A DNA stretch of 43,328 nt from SW10 sp965657795 (GCA_965657795.1 CBFHQJ010000042.1:1-43328), one strand, 5' to 3'. Counted from the first letter of the stretch, positions 16,800 to 25,059 are shown. Made by a program: numbers and translations. The notes: generated from the sequence alone by a model not told the origin.

Positions 16800-17714
16800 T
16801 TACTTGATTCCAACTTTCGTCTTCCTCTCACGCATTTGGAACCACTTGGCTTCTTCTTTGAAGTCGTTCTTTTCCAGAAAATCGACCAGCTTTTGATACC
16901 GTTCGGAAGGTTGAAATTTCAAACCCCAGTGGATCTTGCGGAGGCAAGCCGGGCAAAAATGCAAGGGGGCGCGATCCGTCTCACCCAGGCTGTTGGAGCC
17001 ATTCATGAGACAGTGAAAGTGAATGCAGTGTTTGATTCCAAATGCGTGCCCGGTCTCGTGTGAGATCACTTTCACCGCCCTGAGCAAAGCCAGCTTCTGA
17101 TCTTCTTCGATGCCATATCGCGCGAAGCTAAAGACCCCGCACCGGCGCTTAAGACGAGCGACTCCAAAGACAAAATTCCAACCCGGTCCGGGGTAGAGAT
17201 CGCTCATCGTCACCGCCATCATGACATGTGCATCCGCCGGCACTCTCTTCTGTAAGGCATTCAACAAATCCGTGCTGTTGACTTGTTCTCCGCGGGTCTG
17301 AATTTTAGAGTCGGGCTTGAGCGTGAGCGTCTTCGCAAGCTTCACCGGCATTGGGTGAAAGTAGGCCTCCAGATAACTCTTCAAAGTCTCGAGTTTCGGA
17401 GAACCCTCCGGAAACTCCCCAACCGGTTGCAGATAGATGAACTTCCTTCCACGTTCACCGGGGCGGTTTGGCTTTGACTTCAAGAATTGGTCAAAAGTCT
17501 GCCCTTCCTCTTCGTGAGTCGCCAACCAGTCAAATCCGCCCGGTTTTGGGATTGGCTGAAAGTCCTCCCCCGGTTCAAAGGCCGCCTTAAGGTCCGGCGA
17601 AAGATGAAACAAGCTACCCACCGCCTTCTTCCGATCTTCCTTTTTTGGCACGGTGAAGGACCAGACCAAGGTGGCCGTCGCCAACGCGGCAAAAAGGGTG
17701 CTCAACTTTCTCAT
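16800..17714 (-). CDS. Exported archaemetzincin-type metalloprotease
   Basis: A 304-residue protein with a signal peptide-like N-terminus (about 1-20). The zinc site is the extended metzincin motif of the M54 archaemetzincin family: H-E-T-G-H-A-F-G-I-K-H-C (H219, E220, H223, H229, C230), then C235, Met237 and a C254-P-A-C257 pair, which together form the family's extra structural zinc site. The catalytic glutamate and all ligands are present, so it should be an active peptidase. Most archaemetzincins are cytoplasmic; a signal peptide is unusual. It is convergent with the lipoprotein gene and divergent from rlpA. Confidence 0.88.
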   Translation of the reverse strand: MRKLSTLFAALATATLVWSFTVPKKEDRKKAVGSLFHLSPDLKAAFEPGEDFQPIPKPGGFDWLATHEEEGQTFDQFLKSKPNRPGERGRKFIYLQPVGEFPEGSPKLETLKSYLEAYFHPMPVKLAKTLTLKPDSKIQTRGEQVNSTDLLNALQKRVPADAHVMMAVTMSDLYPGPGWNFVFGVARLKRRCGVFSFARYGIEEDQKLALLRAVKVISHETGHAFGIKHCIHFHCLMNGSNSLGETDRAPLHFCPACLRKIHWGLKFQPSERYQKLVDFLEKNDFKEEAKWFQMRERKTKVGIK

Positions 17715-17809
17715 CCAGACGTTATTCTATGTGAAAAGGCCGGCCTTGTCGAACCAGAGAGGAAAGCCCTTTCAACCAGCCATCTCAGGATGTAAGCCTC
17801 CGTCCGCAC

Positions 17810-18289
17810 ATGAACAACAATCAAATGTTACGCCTTCTGGTCGGGGCACTTCTGACTTCGCTCACGTCGTGCAGCTCTCTCCTTCCTCCAAAAGAGGAGG
17901 CCAAAGAGCCCGCTGCCCCCTCCCTTAAAAAAGAGGTGAAAGTCGCCAAGAAAGAACAAACGGTCCTCAAAACCTACCACGGCATTGCTTCCTGGTATAG
18001 CATCAAGACCAATTCCGGCCGCACCACCGCAAGCGGACGGCGCCTGGCAAACGGAGCCTACACCGCCGCGCACAAAAGCCTTCCCTTTGGCACCAAGGTC
18101 AGAGTGACCAGCCTCTTCAATGGAAAATCGGAAGTTCTCCGCATTACCGACCGTGGCCCCTACGTGAAAGGCCGCATTATTGACGTCACGATCGGCAGTG
18201 CCCAGCGCCTCGGCTTCTATTCAAGAGGCATCACCAAGGTGAAAGTTGAGGTCCTTGAGTGGGGTAACTGGAAATACCGGAAATCCTAA
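17810..18289 (+). CDS. rlpA: RlpA-like septal lytic transglycosylase (lipoprotein)
   Basis: A 159-residue lipoprotein: hydrophobic core and lipobox L-T-S-C (lipid Cys21), a charged linker, then an RlpA-type double-psi beta-barrel (about 58-155) with G-I-A-S-W-Y, A-S-G-R-R-L, A-A-H-K-S-L-P-F-G-T-K-V-R-V and V-L-R-I-T-D-R-G-P. The D-R-G-P aspartate corresponds to the catalytic Asp in characterised RlpA, which cuts peptidoglycan strands lacking stem peptides at division sites. The SPOR domain found in E. coli RlpA is absent, as in many short forms. An ATG at 17825 is an alternative start. The stop overlaps hflX by 4 bases, tail to tail. Confidence 0.92.
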   Translation: MNNNQMLRLLVGALLTSLTSCSSLLPPKEEAKEPAAPSLKKEVKVAKKEQTVLKTYHGIASWYSIKTNSGRTTASGRRLANGAYTAAHKSLPFGTKVRVTSLFNGKSEVLRITDRGPYVKGRIIDVTIGSAQRLGFYSRGITKVKVEVLEWGNWKYRKS

Positions 18290-19584
18290 TTCTGCTCCTC
18301 GAGGAATTCGCCGAGTTGACCCTCGAGGCTATTCGGGACGATGGCGGTGAGGATGATGTCGTTGCCTTCGTAATCGGTTTCGAGAACCTTCCCTTCACGG
18401 TGAATGAGACCGGAAACATCTCCGCGGGCTTGCGGGACACGATAGGTGAGTTTCTTGACCCGGTCGGCAAGCAAGGCCGTAAAATTGGCCACCAAATTCT
18501 CGAGCCCCTGCCCCGTCACAGCGGAGGTTTCATAAGCACCGGGGAAGTCCGCACGAAGACCAGTGAGAATCGCAGGATCCTCAACCCGGTCCACCTTGTT
18601 CAACACAACAATCACCCGCTTTTCATCGGCTCCCAATTCTCCGAGCACCTTCCGCGTGGTGTGATAATGATCCACGATTTCATGCGATGAAGCATCGAGA
18701 ACATGGATGAGAAAATCCGCCAGGATCGCTTCCTCCAGCGTGGCTTTAAACGACTCGACCAAGCGGTGCGGCAGATTACGAACAAAGCCCACCGTGTCAC
18801 TGAGTAGAAGGTCCTGACCGTTCTCCAACTCGATCCGACGGGTCGTCGGGTCGAGCGTCGCGAAAAGCATATCAGCCTCCATCACCTCGGCTCCGGCCAG
18901 TTTGTTGAGCAGCGTTGATTTGCCGGCGTTGGTGTAACCGACAATCGCAGCGGTGGCCACATTGTTAGTCTGTCTCTCTTTACGCTGGGTCGCGCGCTGT
19001 TTGCGCACTTCCTCGAGTTCCGCCTTGAGGCGTGAAATTCGTTTGCGCGCGAGTCGGCGATCAATCTCGATCTGCTGCTCACCCATCCCCCGGGAAGCCC
19101 CACCGCCGCCGGTTCCACCGCCGCCGCCTTCACGGTCAAGGTGTCCCCACATGCGGGCCATGCGAGGGAGAGCATATTGCATGCGCGCCAAATCAACCTG
19201 GAGCCGCGCCTCCTTGGTGCGGGCACGTTTGGCAAAGATATCAAGAATCACCTCCTCACGGTCGATGACCGTCATGTCGGCAAGCTCCTCCCAATTGCGC
19301 TGTTGCATGGGAGAGATTTCATTGTCAAAAACCATACAGTCGCAGCCACGCGCCCGGGCCAACTCCACAAGCTCGTCCGCCTTACCCGTTCCACAAATGA
19401 AGCGCTTGTTGGTATCTCGCACCCGAACCAATTCGATCCCAACCACCCCGATCTCCAGGGTATCGACAAGCTCCTCGAGCTCGGTCAGGAGCAATTGGGT
19501 TTCTGCTTCCTCCGACTTATCAAAACAAAATCCGATGAGCATGGCCTTCTCGACCATCTCCGGCTTTTCTCGTACTTCAAACAT
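18286..19584 (-). CDS. hflX: GTPase HflX, ribosome-associated
   Basis: A 432-residue HflX-type GTPase, which binds the large ribosomal subunit and splits stalled or stressed ribosomes. The N-terminal HflX domain (about 15-200) contains a Gly-rich stretch (G-G-G-G-G-T-G-G-G-G) followed by a long helix with R-x-L-x-R-K-R-I. The G domain has G1 G-Y-T-N-A-G-K-S (216-223), D-P-T-T-R as switch I, G3 D-T-V-G (263-266) and G4 N-K-V-D. Length is normal. Single gene, convergent with rlpA. Confidence 0.96.
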   Translation of the reverse strand: MFEVREKPEMVEKAMLIGFCFDKSEEAETQLLLTELEELVDTLEIGVVGIELVRVRDTNKRFICGTGKADELVELARARGCDCMVFDNEISPMQQRNWEELADMTVIDREEVILDIFAKRARTKEARLQVDLARMQYALPRMARMWGHLDREGGGGGTGGGGASRGMGEQQIEIDRRLARKRISRLKAELEEVRKQRATQRKERQTNNVATAAIVGYTNAGKSTLLNKLAGAEVMEADMLFATLDPTTRRIELENGQDLLLSDTVGFVRNLPHRLVESFKATLEEAILADFLIHVLDASSHEIVDHYHTTRKVLGELGADEKRVIVVLNKVDRVEDPAILTGLRADFPGAYETSAVTGQGLENLVANFTALLADRVKKLTYRVPQARGDVSGLIHREGKVLETDYEGNDIILTAIVPNSLEGQLGEFLEEQN

Positions 19585-19717
19585 GGGCTATAAGAAAAAG
19601 AGGACCAAGCAAAACCTCGGAAGATCCAAGGCAAAAAAGAGGAGATCCAGAGTCGATGGGTTGAAAATGGCAGGAAGCTCCATCATTGTAATTTGCGCTG
19701 TTCTTCAAAGGAACTAA
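19583..19717 (+). CDS. Possible small basic protein (44 residues)
   Basis: An open frame starting one base into the divergent hflX start codon encodes 44 residues, beginning M-G-Y-K-K-K-R-T-K, with about 14 Lys/Arg in the first 28 and a hydrophobic end (S-S-I-I-V-I-C-A-V). The basic half could bind nucleic acid or ribosomes. There is no recognised family and no clear ribosome binding site. It may be chance, because the region is A-rich. Its stop overlaps the end of the minus-strand small ORF by 3 bases. Confidence 0.25.
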   Translation: MGYKKKRTKQNLGRSKAKKRRSRVDGLKMAGSSIIVICAVLQRN

Positions 19718-19851
19718 AAGCTCCAGCCGAGCAGGAAAATCCATAAGCTTTTGCACAACGGTCCGAGGACATTTCCAGTAATTATTTCGGGAATGTTCGC
19801 GAGGAACATCGCCTGAAGGAGGAGGAGTTCTTGAATACCAATCATGTTCAT
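19714..19851 (-). CDS. Possible small membrane protein coupled to the thioesterase
   Basis: A 45-residue hydrophobic open frame (M-N-M-I-G-I-Q-E-L-L-L-L at its start). Its ATG overlaps the stop of the thioesterase gene as ATGA (19848-19851), the usual sign of translational coupling. One or two membrane segments are possible (about 6-20 and 30-44). The first residues resemble the start of TatA-type proteins, but the F-G and amphipathic helix are missing, so it is not called TatA. It may be a real small membrane peptide or chance. Confidence 0.4.
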   Translation of the reverse strand: MNMIGIQELLLLQAMFLANIPEIITGNVLGPLCKSLWIFLLGWSF

Positions 19852-20201
19852 TTTTTTAGACGGATTTTTTGCCCCGAGTCGTCAACATTAACAAAAGTGA
19901 CACGGGTCGTGAAGATCGGGTTTTCATCCTTCGCACGCTCATCCAGCACTTTGACCTGATAAGTGGCGGAAGTTTCGCCGAGCTTTTCCAACTGCGAGTC
20001 GATGGTCAGAATCGTCCCCTCCTTGACACTGTGACGAAAAACAACTTCGTCCATTGCCATGGTCACAAAGCGGGCCTCGGGGAACTCGAGGCTCGCTGCG
20101 ATCCATGAGGCTTCATCGACCCAACCAAGGAGCCTGCCCCCGAAAAGATGCCCGTATTGATTCAGGTCTTCCGGGAGGACGAGGCGGTGGGTCTCCATCA
20201 A
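19848..20201 (-). CDS. Acyl-CoA thioesterase, hotdog fold (YciA type)
   Basis: A 117-residue single hotdog-domain acyl-CoA thioesterase. The family signature is clear: L-V-L-P-E-D-L-N-Q-Y-G-H-L-F-G-G and L-L-G-W-V-D-E-A-S, with the catalytic Asp in V-D-E-A and Asn/His before F-G-G. It hydrolyses acyl-CoA to the free acid and CoA in the cytoplasm; chain length is not known. It is shorter than E. coli YciA. The gene follows jag by 7 bases on the same strand, so both are probably in one transcript. Confidence 0.9.
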   Translation of the reverse strand: MMETHRLVLPEDLNQYGHLFGGRLLGWVDEASWIAASLEFPEARFVTMAMDEVVFRHSVKEGTILTIDSQLEKLGETSATYQVKVLDERAKDENPIFTTRVTFVNVDDSGQKIRLKK

Positions 20202-20208
20202 CCCGTGC

Positions 20209-20661
20209 TTACTTCAAGCGAATGAGAATTTTCTTATTCCGTGAACTGGTGTCCTCGGAAACGGTCTCGATTTCAGGATCATCCACAAGAGCATTGTGCA
20301 CGAGGCGACGGTGATAGGAATTCATGGGGTTCATCCAAAGTTCCCGACCTGATTCACGGACCTTGTCCGCAAGACGGAGGGCCTTGTCAGCGACCCGCTG
20401 CTCCTGCTGGGCACGGTAGCCGTCGCAATCAATCCGGAAGCGCTGGGCGTCCGGGTGCGCGTTCCGGGTGATCCGGTTCACGAGATACTGAATGTCATCC
20501 AGGCGGTCTCCGTTTTTACCGATCAAGAGTGCGGAATTCTCCGACACAATATTCAGAACTTCATTTCCGGGGTCGCCGGAGACCTCCACTTCGAACTCAA
20601 AGCCAAGCTTTCCAAGCATGCTCGTCAGAGCTTCCTTCGCATCATCAATCGCGTCTGCCAT
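20209..20661 (-). CDS. jag: KH-R3H RNA-binding protein (Jag/KhpB type)
   Basis: A 150-residue RNA-binding protein with a KH domain (about 1-80; L-I-G-K-N-G-D-R-L is the GxxG loop) and an R3H domain (about 85-150; M-N-P-M-N-S-Y-H-R-R-L-V-H, where R-x3-H defines R3H). The Jag-N domain of many Jag proteins is missing, which is common in this group. Jag/KhpB binds small RNAs and mRNAs and in many bacteria lies beside yidC, but not here. ATG 20661 is preferred; an in-frame upstream start at 20733 would add a basic tail. The thioesterase gene follows 7 bases later. Confidence 0.9.
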   Translation of the reverse strand: MADAIDDAKEALTSMLGKLGFEFEVEVSGDPGNEVLNIVSENSALLIGKNGDRLDDIQYLVNRITRNAHPDAQRFRIDCDGYRAQQEQRVADKALRLADKVRESGRELWMNPMNSYHRRLVHNALVDDPEIETVSEDTSSRNKKILIRLK

Positions 20662-20796
20662 GGGCGGGATGTTAGGTCGGAGTTGCGCGGGGTCAACTCC
20701 GGGGGTTCTCTTTTCCACCTTCCTTTTCCTCAAATCTGATCATTTCCGGGGATAATTTACTCTCGAATGGAATTTCCCCCAACACCGCAGCAGAGG

Positions 20797-22430
20797 CTAT
20801 TGCTTCGTCCAGGTGAGTTTACGCAAGGTGGGCCCCGTCGGACCGGCGGTCGTCAGATAAAGGTGACCGTTGGAAAACCCTAAAAACCTGGCGTCAGCCA
20901 GACGCACCTTGGCAGCTCCCGCCCCATCCTTGTAGCCGCGAATGTCGCCTGCCAAGGTTTCAATTTTTCCATCACGGATCAGACGGATTCGTGATTGCGA
21001 GGTTACGAGCATGTCATTTCCGATCAAAATCGACTGATTTCCGAGAAGATTGGAGGAAGTGAGCGGGCCATCTTCCGATGAACCCAAAAATGGCAATCCA
21101 TCCAGTCGAGCGGCGACCAGTTGATTGGTTTTGGCGTCCCACATCCTGTATTTTAGAGAGAACCCTCGATCGCTGGATCCCACGGTGCAAATGCCCACAG
21201 TCGGGCCATCGACATGAATCGCAGCACCTAAACCCGGTTGAATAGCGCTCGCTGCCAGCAATTTGGCGTGGATCCTATTCCCCCCGGGCTCTTGTGAACG
21301 TTTGACTTCGACCAGTCTGCCGGATTGTTCCTTCCAGAGATCCTTGCGGTAGAGATAGAGTATTGCCCGATCCGGTCCGGCAAGTTGCCACAGGGTCGTA
21401 AATCGGTTCGGCTTGATTTCCCCGATCAACGAGGCCTCCGGGAGGTTCAAGCTGCGGGCAATCGCAGCGCGGAGCGTCGCGTCGCGTCGGTAATTTGCCA
21501 AAAGCGGGATGGTGCGCACGGATTGGCATTGGCGAGAATCCACTCGGGGACTTCAATTGGTTTGACCGTATCCAGGGTGATTGAGTCATTGGTCCAATGA
21601 CGGGGAGATCGACGGGCCATTTCCCGGGCTAGAAAATCGCTCAAGGAGTTCAGGTTTTTCTCGCCGAGCAGGAATCTTTGGCGGTCGAGTTGCAAGCTGA
21701 TGTAGCCGGCCGGCGACGGACGAGATTGAAATTTAAATTCGGCAAGGTATTCCCGCAATTCAGAAAGGGTGCCCACTGCCGGGGGAAGATCGATCCTTTC
21801 GTTTTGAGGGACCGCGGAGCGAAGACCTCCAGTGACATTTTTTCGATAGCTTTCCAGCAGTCGGGCAAAGGGCTTGTAATGGGCCCACACCTTCATCATT
21901 CGCACCGCATATTCATCAGCGAGTAATTCCTCGTAGGGATCCCCGTGGATATTGAGCCAATGCTCAGAACAAATCGCGTGCGCTATCTCATGGGAGAGGA
22001 TTCCCAAAATGGCAAAATTGCCCGCGAGGCGCGCCTCTTCCTCAGTGATAAACGCCTTTGGGTGATCCCATTTTCCTCCTGCAATTTTTTGCGACCAATT
22101 TTCCCAGTAAGGTCGACCCTCGCCTTTCCGCAGTAGCCGGGAGATCGTGATGGTATCATTGCTGGATGAATAGAGGGAAAGAAGCTCGAGTGGGTCTTGT
22201 TCCCTAAATTCAATCACTCCGGGCACCTCGATGCCTTACTGCCGGTAGAGTTGGCAGATGATGTCGTATGCGCTTCGCGTATCAGCCTCCACCATAGCCT
22301 CATGCAACTTGGGCAAAACAGACAGGGTCAAATCCGCAGGCTCCTCTTCGGCAGACCGTAAAAAAGAGGTGAGCAAGACCAAGACGGCCGGAAAGATGTA
22401 AAATGCCCGGGAAGATCGATTCGCTGTCAT
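20797..22430 (-). pseudogene. Exported zinc metallopeptidase, broken by a stop and a frameshift
   Basis: Three blocks on the minus strand together read as one exported protein of about 540 residues. Block 1 (22236-22430) has a signal sequence and ends at TAA. Block 2 (from about 22235 to 21520) continues in the same frame after the TAA and contains H-E-I-A-H-A-I and, further on, E-E-L-L-A-D-E-Y-A, typical of zinc metallopeptidases. Block 3 (down to 20797) continues in another frame; the switch lies near 21520, where adding one base would join A-N-P to V-R-T-I-P. Block 3 may be a beta-propeller or similar domain. Two separate lesions suggest real decay and not one sequencing error. GTG 22226 or ATG 21543 could allow partial products. 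Confidence 0.72.
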
Positions 22431-22653
22431 AACTTTAGGAAAGGTTTGAAGTTTCGATATCAGGACACAGACGGCTTATCGCGAAAAGGAAAAATAGTTG
22501 TTTGTAGAACCAAAGTCCCGAGCACAACCCACTGGCGCTTAAAGACTCTTCTCCTCCTTGATCATTGCTTGCTCCCAGCTCGTCTGCAGGAGATACGGAT
22601 ATCGCTATCGCGGCATCGAGGGGGCCCCTCGCCGGTTACTCTTCGCCTTTTTA

Positions 22654-22682
22654 TTGGTTTTTGAACATTTCCCCGGAATAAT
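22654..22682 (+). promoter_or_regulatory. Candidate sigma70-type promoter of the DUF4266 cluster
   Basis: TTGGTT (22654-22659), a 17-base spacer and AATAAT (22677-22682) lie 28 bases before the DUF4266 start. The -10 fits well and the -35 partly. A GC-rich palindrome lies upstream at 22618-22632. Confidence 0.35.
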
Positions 22683-22710
22683 TTCCAGAGAGGGTCACTC
22701 TCAAACTACG

Positions 22711-22929
22711 ATGTCCCGAATTCCAGCTCTTCTCGCCCTTATCATCATGGCCGCGCTTCCGGCCTGCCAATCCGTTTCGATTGTGGATGAAGCCCAACTG
22801 GGCAAACCGGCGATGAGTTTTAATAACACCGGCGCCGGACTATCAGCGTGCGGACTGACCTCACAACTGGAACGAGGCAGAACTCTGGTCCAGGGAGCGG
22901 CCGGCGGGGGCTGCGCCTCGTGCCACTAA
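22711..22929 (+). CDS. DUF4266-like small lipoprotein ending in CASCH
   Basis: A 72-residue lipoprotein: M-S-R, hydrophobic core, lipobox L-P-A-C (lipid Cys19). The mature part has L-G-K-P-A-M-S-F, then L-E-R-G-R and a C-terminus A-A-G-G-G-C-A-S-C-H. The pattern (K/A)-P-x-M near the middle and Gly-rich, Cys-containing last residues matches DUF4266 proteins, which usually end G-G-G-C-G-C-N. Here the last five residues form a perfect CxxCH heme c motif; whether a heme is attached is unknown. DUF4266 genes are typically next to DUF3570 and thioredoxin-like genes, as here. It is the first gene of the 22711-28622 cluster, 17 bases before the next. Confidence 0.82.
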   Translation: MSRIPALLALIIMAALPACQSVSIVDEAQLGKPAMSFNNTGAGLSACGLTSQLERGRTLVQGAAGGGCASCH

Positions 22930-22946
22930 ACCGAAACACCGGACCC

Positions 22947-24044
22947 ATGAAGTTTTCCTTTGGCATAGTCCTCCTCCTGTCGTCACCGATTCTCGCAGGA
23001 GATGATCAATCAGCTCTCCCCGGGGATGAACCCTTTCGCCTTTTCGAGGGAGAACAGGAATTCGACCTTGAGTATGAAGCACTCCTCTCAAGCGAGATCG
23101 AAGTCCATCGGGCTGCCATGAGATATTCGCAACAAAGAGGGGCCTGGAGAGCTGATCTTGGAGTATCCATTACAGACTATTCGATTGATTATCAGCCTTT
23201 TGCTCCCCTTGGGGGATTACCGGCAGACCTGTCCGAGACAAATCGTCAATTCAGCCTCTCTGTGGGCTACGACGTATCCGAGTCGCTTGAAAGCTCGTTT
23301 ACCATCAACCATTATGATGGCTTTGCCGACTTCCGGTCCATCTGGATCGCAGAGTATTACCGTCAGGCCTTCAACTTTCCCGGCTCGGGATACCAGGCCC
23401 CGGATCCCCATGGATTTTCGATGACGAGCGGGTGGGTCTGGGATCCCAAGCCCGGCACGCGCGTTTCACTGGATCTGAACTACGGTGAAGACACGATTGC
23501 CCCCGGTTGGTCATTCCGTGACCCAGGGAACGATCTCCTCAAAAATCGCGCGTTTTCCCTGAGCTGGGAGCAGGCGATCAATCCCTCGCTTAAAACGGAA
23601 ACCTCTTTCACCTACTTCGACATCACTGATCGCGAGGCCCGAATGATCCTCCAGTCTTCGTGGAATTGGGCCATTACCGACGACCTCACCCTGGGAGCAA
23701 ACATCGGCGGCTCGCGCGAGGAGCCCGATTTTGAGGCAATTTACGGCGGAATTTCACTCACCTACCAAGTGAATCCCCGCTTGAGCATCCGCGCAGATGC
23801 CCGCCTTTACGATGATACCGGCGAAATCGAAACGTCAGGCTTCAATGCCTCGGCACCCGGTTTGCAGTCCAGCGAAGTCGGCCTCTCTGCGCTCTACGAA
23901 ATCGGCCCACACTCCTTCCGGATCGGCGTGTCCCGCTATTTGACCGACTACGGAGCTCCCGATCCGGAAAACGAATTCTTCACCAACCTCTATGATGATC
24001 GCGATTGGTGGACCATTCGCACCGCCTATAGCTTTCGATTCTAA
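22947..24044 (+). CDS. DUF3570-like outer-membrane beta-barrel
   Basis: A 365-residue exported protein. ATG 22947 gives a signal peptide (M-K-F-S-F, hydrophobic core, cleavage near I-L-A-G at about 17). The rest is a series of amphipathic strands with aromatic ends, and the last residues T-A-Y-S-F-R-F form the terminal aromatic signature of outer-membrane barrels. The position directly after the DUF4266 gene and before a thioredoxin-like gene fits DUF3570 (a frequent three-gene set), although I rely on context as much as on sequence. Function of the family is unknown; a role with redox-active or metal-binding partners at the outer membrane is inference. It ends 14 bases before the UxxU selenoprotein start. 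Confidence 0.78.
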   Translation: MKFSFGIVLLLSSPILAGDDQSALPGDEPFRLFEGEQEFDLEYEALLSSEIEVHRAAMRYSQQRGAWRADLGVSITDYSIDYQPFAPLGGLPADLSETNRQFSLSVGYDVSESLESSFTINHYDGFADFRSIWIAEYYRQAFNFPGSGYQAPDPHGFSMTSGWVWDPKPGTRVSLDLNYGEDTIAPGWSFRDPGNDLLKNRAFSLSWEQAINPSLKTETSFTYFDITDREARMILQSSWNWAITDDLTLGANIGGSREEPDFEAIYGGISLTYQVNPRLSIRADARLYDDTGEIETSGFNASAPGLQSSEVGLSALYEIGPHSFRIGVSRYLTDYGAPDPENEFFTNLYDDRDWWTIRTAYSFRF

Positions 24045-24058
24045 ATCCACACACGCCT

Positions 24059-25018
24059 ATGAAAAAACTCCTGTTGATTCCCCTATTAGCACTGACAGCC
24101 AAGGCCATGCCGCCCGAGGTTGGGACGACCTCCGAAGTCATCCCTTTCGAACGATTTACCGATTCCGGAGTCAGTAACTCCAGCCTCGCCGACCACACAG
24201 GTAAAATTATCATCGTAACTTACTTCACCCCATGGTGACCGACCTGACAAAACGTGGCGCGCCAGGTCGGCGCGCAAGTGAGTTCGGTTTTTAACGATTC
24301 CGACGGAGTGAACGAAAACGGGATTGAAGTCGTTTCCATCCTGCTCGCAACCGAGGCAGGCGGATCAAACATCTCTACCACCAACAGTATTGCGAACCTA
24401 AATGGCTACCAGATTGCAGGACTTGATGCCGTCAACAACGGGCAAAATCTCCGCGATGGCTTTGCTTACTTCCGGGGAGTGCCGATCACCTCCTGGCCGG
24501 TCGGCGACCGTCGAAGGGTCGTCGTCATCAATGGCAGCGCTGACTCTTCTTCCCATTCCCAATGGGAGATTATCTACAATCAGCAATTCCCAAGCTACTC
24601 CGGAATGGTCGACGCCATCAACAGCATCGAAGCCGGCGCGGCCGGGTTGAATTTCACCACCTGGCAGGCCGGGATCACCTTTCCCGGTGGGCTCAGCGGC
24701 CCCAACGACGACCCCGATGGCGATGGCTCCGATAACCTTCTCGAGTTCGCAGCCGGAACCGATCCGCTCGATCCCAATTCCCGCTCGCCCGGTAAACTAA
24801 TTCAGTCCGGCGGAACGACACGCTTCCGCTATCAAATGGCCACCGACCGGATTGGCCTTGCCCATCGCCTTCAGAGCGGTCCGCTTGAGGACCTCACCGA
24901 CTTCACCCCGACCTCACCGGAGATCGTAGCGATTTCCGACACCGTGAACCAAATCACCGTCACGCTGATACCCGGATCGCGAGGCTTTGTCCGTCAAGTC
25001 GTGACCTTGCAACCATAG
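24059..25018 (+). CDS. Exported UxxU thioredoxin-like selenoprotein, UGA at 24236 and 24245
   Basis: The frame from ATG 24059 to TAG 25018 gives 319 residues if two TGA codons (residues 60 and 63) are read as selenocysteine. The site is I-V-T-Y-F-T-P-W-U-P-T-U-Q-N-V-A, exactly where thioredoxins have W-C-x-x-C; both redox cysteines are replaced. Coding before and after is continuous in one frame, with no other stop. A signal peptide (M-K-K-L-L-L-I-P, A-K-A near 16) points to the periplasm. After the thioredoxin domain (about 30-215) comes a thrombospondin-type-3-like repeat D-D-P-D-G-D-G-S-D-N (calcium site) and a beta-rich tail common in secreted verrucomicrobial proteins. A SECIS-like hairpin lies at 24257-24275. 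Third gene of the DUF4266-DUF3570 cluster. Two simple nonsense mutations at exactly these codons would be an unlikely coincidence. Confidence 0.85.
24239..24275 (+). promoter_or_regulatory. Candidate SECIS element serving two UGA codons
   Basis: A perfect GC-only stem pairs 24257-24263 (GCGCGCC) with 24269-24275 (GGCGCGC), with apical loop AGGUC (24264-24268). The loop starts 25 bases after the first UGA and 16 after the second; both fit the usual 16-37 range. The loop is close to AGGUCU of the E. coli fdhF SECIS. A competing fold also exists: CCGACCUG (24239-24246), which begins directly after the first UGA and contains part of the second, pairs perfectly with CAGGUCGG (24263-24270), leaving a 16-base loop. 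Confidence 0.72.
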
Positions 25019-25059
25019 AGCTTTGCAACAAAACCGCGGCAAGGTAGCGTAGTCATGTG

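Noticed and set aside
22236..22238. In-frame stop in the metallopeptidase as another selenocysteine
   Set aside because: The codon is TAA, not TGA, and the gene also has a frameshift.
24236..24256. Reading the region as a short 59-residue ORF plus a separate gene starting with GTG at 24254
   Set aside because: Both parts are in one frame, the break sits exactly on a C-x-x-C site, and the downstream part alone lacks a signal and the first half of the thioredoxin fold.
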